From the NCBI GenBank assembly GCA_955652025.1, contig CATPAO010000321.1, positions 1-15,489 on the forward strand: a stretch of 15,489 bases of DNA. The letters are read 5' to 3'. The position numbers and the translations under genes were made by a program. Positions within the stretch are counted from its first letter, which is position 1; each line of letters starts with the position of its first letter. Positions 13,319 to 15,489 of the stretch are shown one piece after another. Source of the DNA: Casimicrobiaceae bacterium (GTDB lineage: Bacteria; Pseudomonadota; Gammaproteobacteria; Burkholderiales; Casimicrobiaceae). The notes under the pieces were generated by a model. The model searched no databases. It saw only the letters and a list, made by a program, of their open reading frames with translations, and was not told the origin of the DNA.

Positions 13319-14234
13319 CCGTGGTTTCATCGCCAGCCTGACGGATCAGCGCGACGACTTTGTTCGCGGCGTCACGATCGGCCAGCAACGCGTTGTGGCC
13401 GATGCCGATCAGCGCGATACTTTCCGCGCCGGCGAGCAGCGCCGACGTCTGCGGCGCGACCATCGAATCGTGCCACGACCAGATCGAGAATACGGGCGGC
13501 AGCGCGAAGGGCGTCGCGTGCAGCAGGTCGAGCCAGCGGCTCCCCGGCCGTATCTCCGCAAGGCACACGCCGGGACAGAATCGCGCGTGCGCGCTGCCGT
13601 GATACGGCGTGCCTAACGAGATCAGCCGGCGTATCTTGGCCGCGCCGAATCTCCTGCAGTACGCAAGCGCGACCAGCCCGCCCATGCTGTGCGCAACGAC
13701 GACGACCGAGCGCGCGCCGGTGGCCACGAGGATCGCGTCGATCTTGGCCGCCAACTGGTCGGCGAACAACTCGATCGACGCGAGCGGGGGTCCATAGGAC
13801 ATCGCGTAGACGGGCGCGACGCGCGCCGCGACGAGCACGCGCGACATTCGCAGCCACACGCCGGCGTTGCACAGCACGCCATGCAGCAGAAGCACCGGCG
13901 TTGCGGCTGGCGATGGCGACGGAGGATCGCGCACGAGCAGCCTGTAGAACATCATTCGTCGCGCCGAGCCGGCCAGTGCGCGATATTCATTGGCGAAAAG
14001 CGAGAGCGTCGCCGCAACGCCGATCCGCGCTTCGCGTGGACGCCGGGCGCGGTAGATCCACGCCACGCCGAAGTAGGTCGCGGTGAACACCAGGATCAGC
14101 GCTAGGTAGAGCGCCAGCGCGCCGATCGCAAGCAGCCAGACGGGTACGCCGCGCGCCGCCAACGATGCTGCCCACGCGATGTAGATCGCCGCGCCTCCGC
14201 ACGTCAGGATCCAGAGGGCGGTGGCGGTCCGCAT
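13296..14234 (-). CDS. Membrane-anchored alpha/beta hydrolase (lipase-like)
   Basis: A 312-residue serine hydrolase, probably a lipase or esterase. Two hydrophobic segments at about residues 6-26 and 31-60 should anchor the N-terminus in the inner membrane. The hydrolase domain starts near 110 with VLLLHGVLCNAGVW (oxyanion HG at 118-119), has the nucleophile elbow VAHSMGGLVAL (S183), then SLGTPYHGSAHA, which is common in triacylglycerol lipases, D256 in SWHDSMV and H280 in GIGHNALL. No lid or signal cleavage site is obvious. The ATG at 14234 lacks a clear ribosome site. It starts 49 bases after the MerR-type regulator gene on the same strand, so the two may be co-transcribed. Its 3' end overlaps that of the reductase by 23 bases. 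Wax ester or triacylglycerol hydrolysis is an inference from context. Confidence 0.9.
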   Translation of the reverse strand: MRTATALWILTCGGAAIYIAWAASLAARGVPVWLLAIGALALYLALILVFTATYFGVAWIYRARRPREARIGVAATLSLFANEYRALAGSARRMMFYRLLVRDPPSPSPAATPVLLLHGVLCNAGVWLRMSRVLVAARVAPVYAMSYGPPLASIELFADQLAAKIDAILVATGARSVVVVAHSMGGLVALAYCRRFGAAKIRRLISLGTPYHGSAHARFCPGVCLAEIRPGSRWLDLLHATPFALPPVFSIWSWHDSMVAPQTSALLAGAESIALIGIGHNALLADRDAANKVVALIRQAGDETTATSGSPA

Positions 14235-14283
14235 CGAGTCTATCTACGGAAACACTTTCGCGACGGACGCACGCCGCCCGTTC

Positions 14284-15216
14284 TTATGGGGCCGGCGGCA
14301 CCCAATGCGTGCGCCAGATCTTGAGCGCGCTCACCGACGCCGCGAGATCGGGCAACAGGACGACGCCGGGCAAGGTCTTGCGGACGCGCCGCGTCATCTC
14401 GCCGCCCGCCCAGATTTGCACCGCTGCAGGGATCTGGCGCCGCAGCGTCGCGAGCCCGTCGGTGGCTTGGCGCAGCGGAAACGCCGCCGAAAACGACAGC
14501 GCGACGATGTGGGCCGAGTGCGCCAGCGCCGCGCGGCGGATATCCTCGAGTGGTGTCTGGGGCCCGAGCGAGATGCACTGGACGCCTTCGGGCACCAGCA
14601 GCGCTTCGACCATCAGCAATCCGAGTCCGTGCTGCTCGTTGGGAAACGTCGTCAGCAACACCCGCGGAACGCCGGTCTGGCGTGGAAACGTATTGATCGC
14701 CGTGCGAAGCGCCGCCTGCAGCTGCTCCGAATACGAGTGCTCTTCGAAGACCTGCAACTCGCCGCGCATCCACGCCTCGCCGACAGCCCGGTTGAGCGGC
14801 GTGATCGTGTCATAGACAAATTTCTGCAGGCCTTGCCGCATCAACAGATTGGCGAGCGTGTTCTGGAGGCCGGTGACGTCATGCGTCTTCAGCATCGCCA
14901 GAATTTCGCGCTCGAGCGCCGGCGCAGCGAGTTCGTGGCGCGCGCCCGCCCGTGCGTCCGCCATCGCGTTGAGCTCGTCCTGGGAAAGGGCGATGATCTT
15001 GCCGGGACGCATGCCGATGTCCATCAGTCGCTTGATGGCGCGGAGCTTGGCGATCTCGGTTACCGTGTATTGGCGCTCGCCGTTTTCGTCGCGGCGCGGC
15101 TTGGGAAAGCCGTAGCGACGTTCCCACATGCGGAGCACATCCTTGGAAAGTCCGGCCTCGCGCTCGACGGCGCTGATATTGAGCAACAGGCCCTCGGGAT
15201 GGATCGGCTTGTTCAT
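14284..15216 (-). CDS. MerR-family regulator with cobalamin-binding domain (CarH/LitR-like)
   Basis: A 310-residue transcription factor. The MerR helix-turn-helix is at about 12-80: NISAVEREAGLSKDVLRMWE followed by RRYGFPKPRRDENGERQYT. A helical-bundle domain carries the cobalamin-capping motif W-x9-EH (W149, E159, H160), and the Rossmann-like B12 domain has E-x-H-x-x-G (E194, H196, G199) in PNEQHGLGLL, H196 being the expected lower axial ligand of adenosylcobalamin. These are hallmarks of CarH/LitR photoreceptors, which repress in the dark as B12-bound tetramers and release DNA in light. The residue after W149 is Met150, where Thermus CarH has the His that binds cobalt after illumination. 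The ATG at 15216 fits the family N-terminus; an upstream in-frame ATG at 15312 would add 32 unlike residues. It is divergent from the gene at 15306. Confidence 0.9.
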   Translation of the reverse strand: MNKPIHPEGLLLNISAVEREAGLSKDVLRMWERRYGFPKPRRDENGERQYTVTEIAKLRAIKRLMDIGMRPGKIIALSQDELNAMADARAGARHELAAPALEREILAMLKTHDVTGLQNTLANLLMRQGLQKFVYDTITPLNRAVGEAWMRGELQVFEEHSYSEQLQAALRTAINTFPRQTGVPRVLLTTFPNEQHGLGLLMVEALLVPEGVQCISLGPQTPLEDIRRAALAHSAHIVALSFSAAFPLRQATDGLATLRRQIPAAVQIWAGGEMTRRVRKTLPGVVLLPDLAASVSALKIWRTHWVPPAP

Positions 15217-15247
15217 TGTCTTGGACGAAGTTGCAATCGACGAACGC

Positions 15248-15276
15248 TTGACAACCGGAACTGTCCACACTATCTT
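15248..15276 (+). promoter_or_regulatory. Strong sigma70 promoter for the rightmost gene
   Basis: TTGACA at 15248-15253 (perfect -35) is 17 bases from TATCTT at 15271-15276 (-10, 4 of 6). Transcription should start near 15283, about 23 bases before the ATG at 15306. It lies in the divergent region with the CarH/LitR-like gene, a usual target of such regulators. Confidence 0.65.
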
Positions 15277-15306
15277 AAGATAAATAGGCATGTTTGTCCA
15301 GGACAA
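15271..15306 (-). promoter_or_regulatory. Palindromic operator-like region and possible divergent promoter of the MerR gene
   Basis: TATCTTAAGATA at 15271-15282 is a perfect 12-base palindrome, so it reads as a -10 hexamer on both strands. On the minus strand TTGTCC (15306-15301) is 18 bases from TATCTT (15282-15277), giving a weaker promoter towards the regulator gene. A second palindrome, TTGTCC-A-GGACAA, covers 15294-15306 and reaches the ATG of the plus-strand gene. Both could be operators for the adjacent regulator. Confidence 0.45.
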
Positions 15307-15489
15307 TGCCACGATTCACTCGATGGTTGCGGCAGCAAACGCGCGCGGCGCCTGACGCGGAACGCGGATCGCCCGATCGTTCGCCGCGGGCCGCTCGATG
15401 GTGGCCGTCTCTCGCGGCGATCGCTGCGGTCGGCGCGATCGCCCTCGGCGCGCTCACGGGCCTCGATTTTTCGGCGGATCGCATTTTCG
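15306..15489 (+). CDS. Start of a probable membrane protein, cut by the right edge
   Basis: An open frame of 61 codons runs to the window edge. It begins MPRFTRWLRQQTRAAPD, has an Arg/Pro-rich stretch to about residue 31, then a single hydrophobic segment WWPSLAAIAAVGAIALGALT (about 32-51), which suggests an N-in membrane anchor or a signal anchor. I do not recognise a family. Support comes from the consensus-like promoter just upstream, the divergent arrangement with the regulator and the plausible codon use. The start is uncertain: AGGA is only two bases before this ATG, and a TTG at 15294 is in frame. It may be the regulated target of the CarH/LitR-like protein. Confidence 0.5.
   Translation, partial: MPRFTRWLRQQTRAAPDAERGSPDRSPRAARWWPSLAAIAAVGAIALGALTGLDFSADRIF

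Noticed and set aside
15217..15312. N-terminal extension of the MerR-type regulator to an ATG at 15312
   Set aside because: The extra residues are unlike the family and would be encoded across the promoter and palindromes.
15290..15355. Short plus-strand frame starting at ATG 15290
   Set aside because: It ends after about 21 codons at a TGA and has no ribosome site; the frame from 15306 stays open and encodes a membrane segment.

Overview
This GC-rich window looks like chromosome of a betaproteobacterium, most likely Burkholderiales or a close relative. The inference rests on codon use strongly biased to G/C, two phasins of the PHA granule-associated type, a PHA-system protein, and a hairpin repeat resembling a dispersed repeat I remember from Burkholderiales. 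No database was searched. I recognised no tRNA, rRNA, CRISPR array, insertion sequence or integrase.

Most genes concern fatty acyl groups and storage lipid. From left to right: a partial long-chain acyl-CoA synthetase (minus, cut by the left edge); a small PHA-system protein (plus); an unassigned 245-residue protein (minus); a tightly coupled pair of a Tat-signal protein and a GMC flavo-oxidoreductase (plus); a phasin with a basic tail, a patatin-like lipid hydrolase, a TetR regulator and a helical-repeat protein (all plus). Then come a wax ester synthase/diacylglycerol acyltransferase (minus) divergent from an acyl-CoA-binding protein (plus); a DHFR/RibD-like reductase and a second, longer phasin (minus); a 661-residue double-SDR protein of the type that reduces fatty acyl-CoA to fatty alcohol (plus); a membrane-anchored alpha/beta hydrolase and a MerR-type cobalamin-binding regulator (minus); and the start of a probable membrane protein (plus, cut by the right edge).

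Together these genes could form a nearly complete wax-ester/neutral-lipid pathway: the synthetase activates fatty acids, ACBP carries acyl-CoA, the double-SDR reductase makes fatty alcohol, WS/DGAT joins alcohol and acyl-CoA, phasins coat the inclusions, and the patatin and alpha/beta hydrolase may mobilise the lipid. The genes are dispersed over several transcription units on both strands rather than one operon. The B12-type regulator has most features of the CarH/LitR photoreceptors but has Met where the light-state His ligand is expected, so light or cobalamin control is possible but unproven.

The non-coding DNA holds three notable structures: an approximately 80-bp hairpin repeat flanked by 14-bp imperfect direct repeats that appears to have displaced the native stop codon of the patatin gene; a set of interleaved inverted repeats between the helical-repeat gene and WS/DGAT; and a three-hairpin element at the 3' end of the second phasin gene. 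A consensus-like divergent promoter region with a palindromic -10 element lies between the MerR gene and the last gene.
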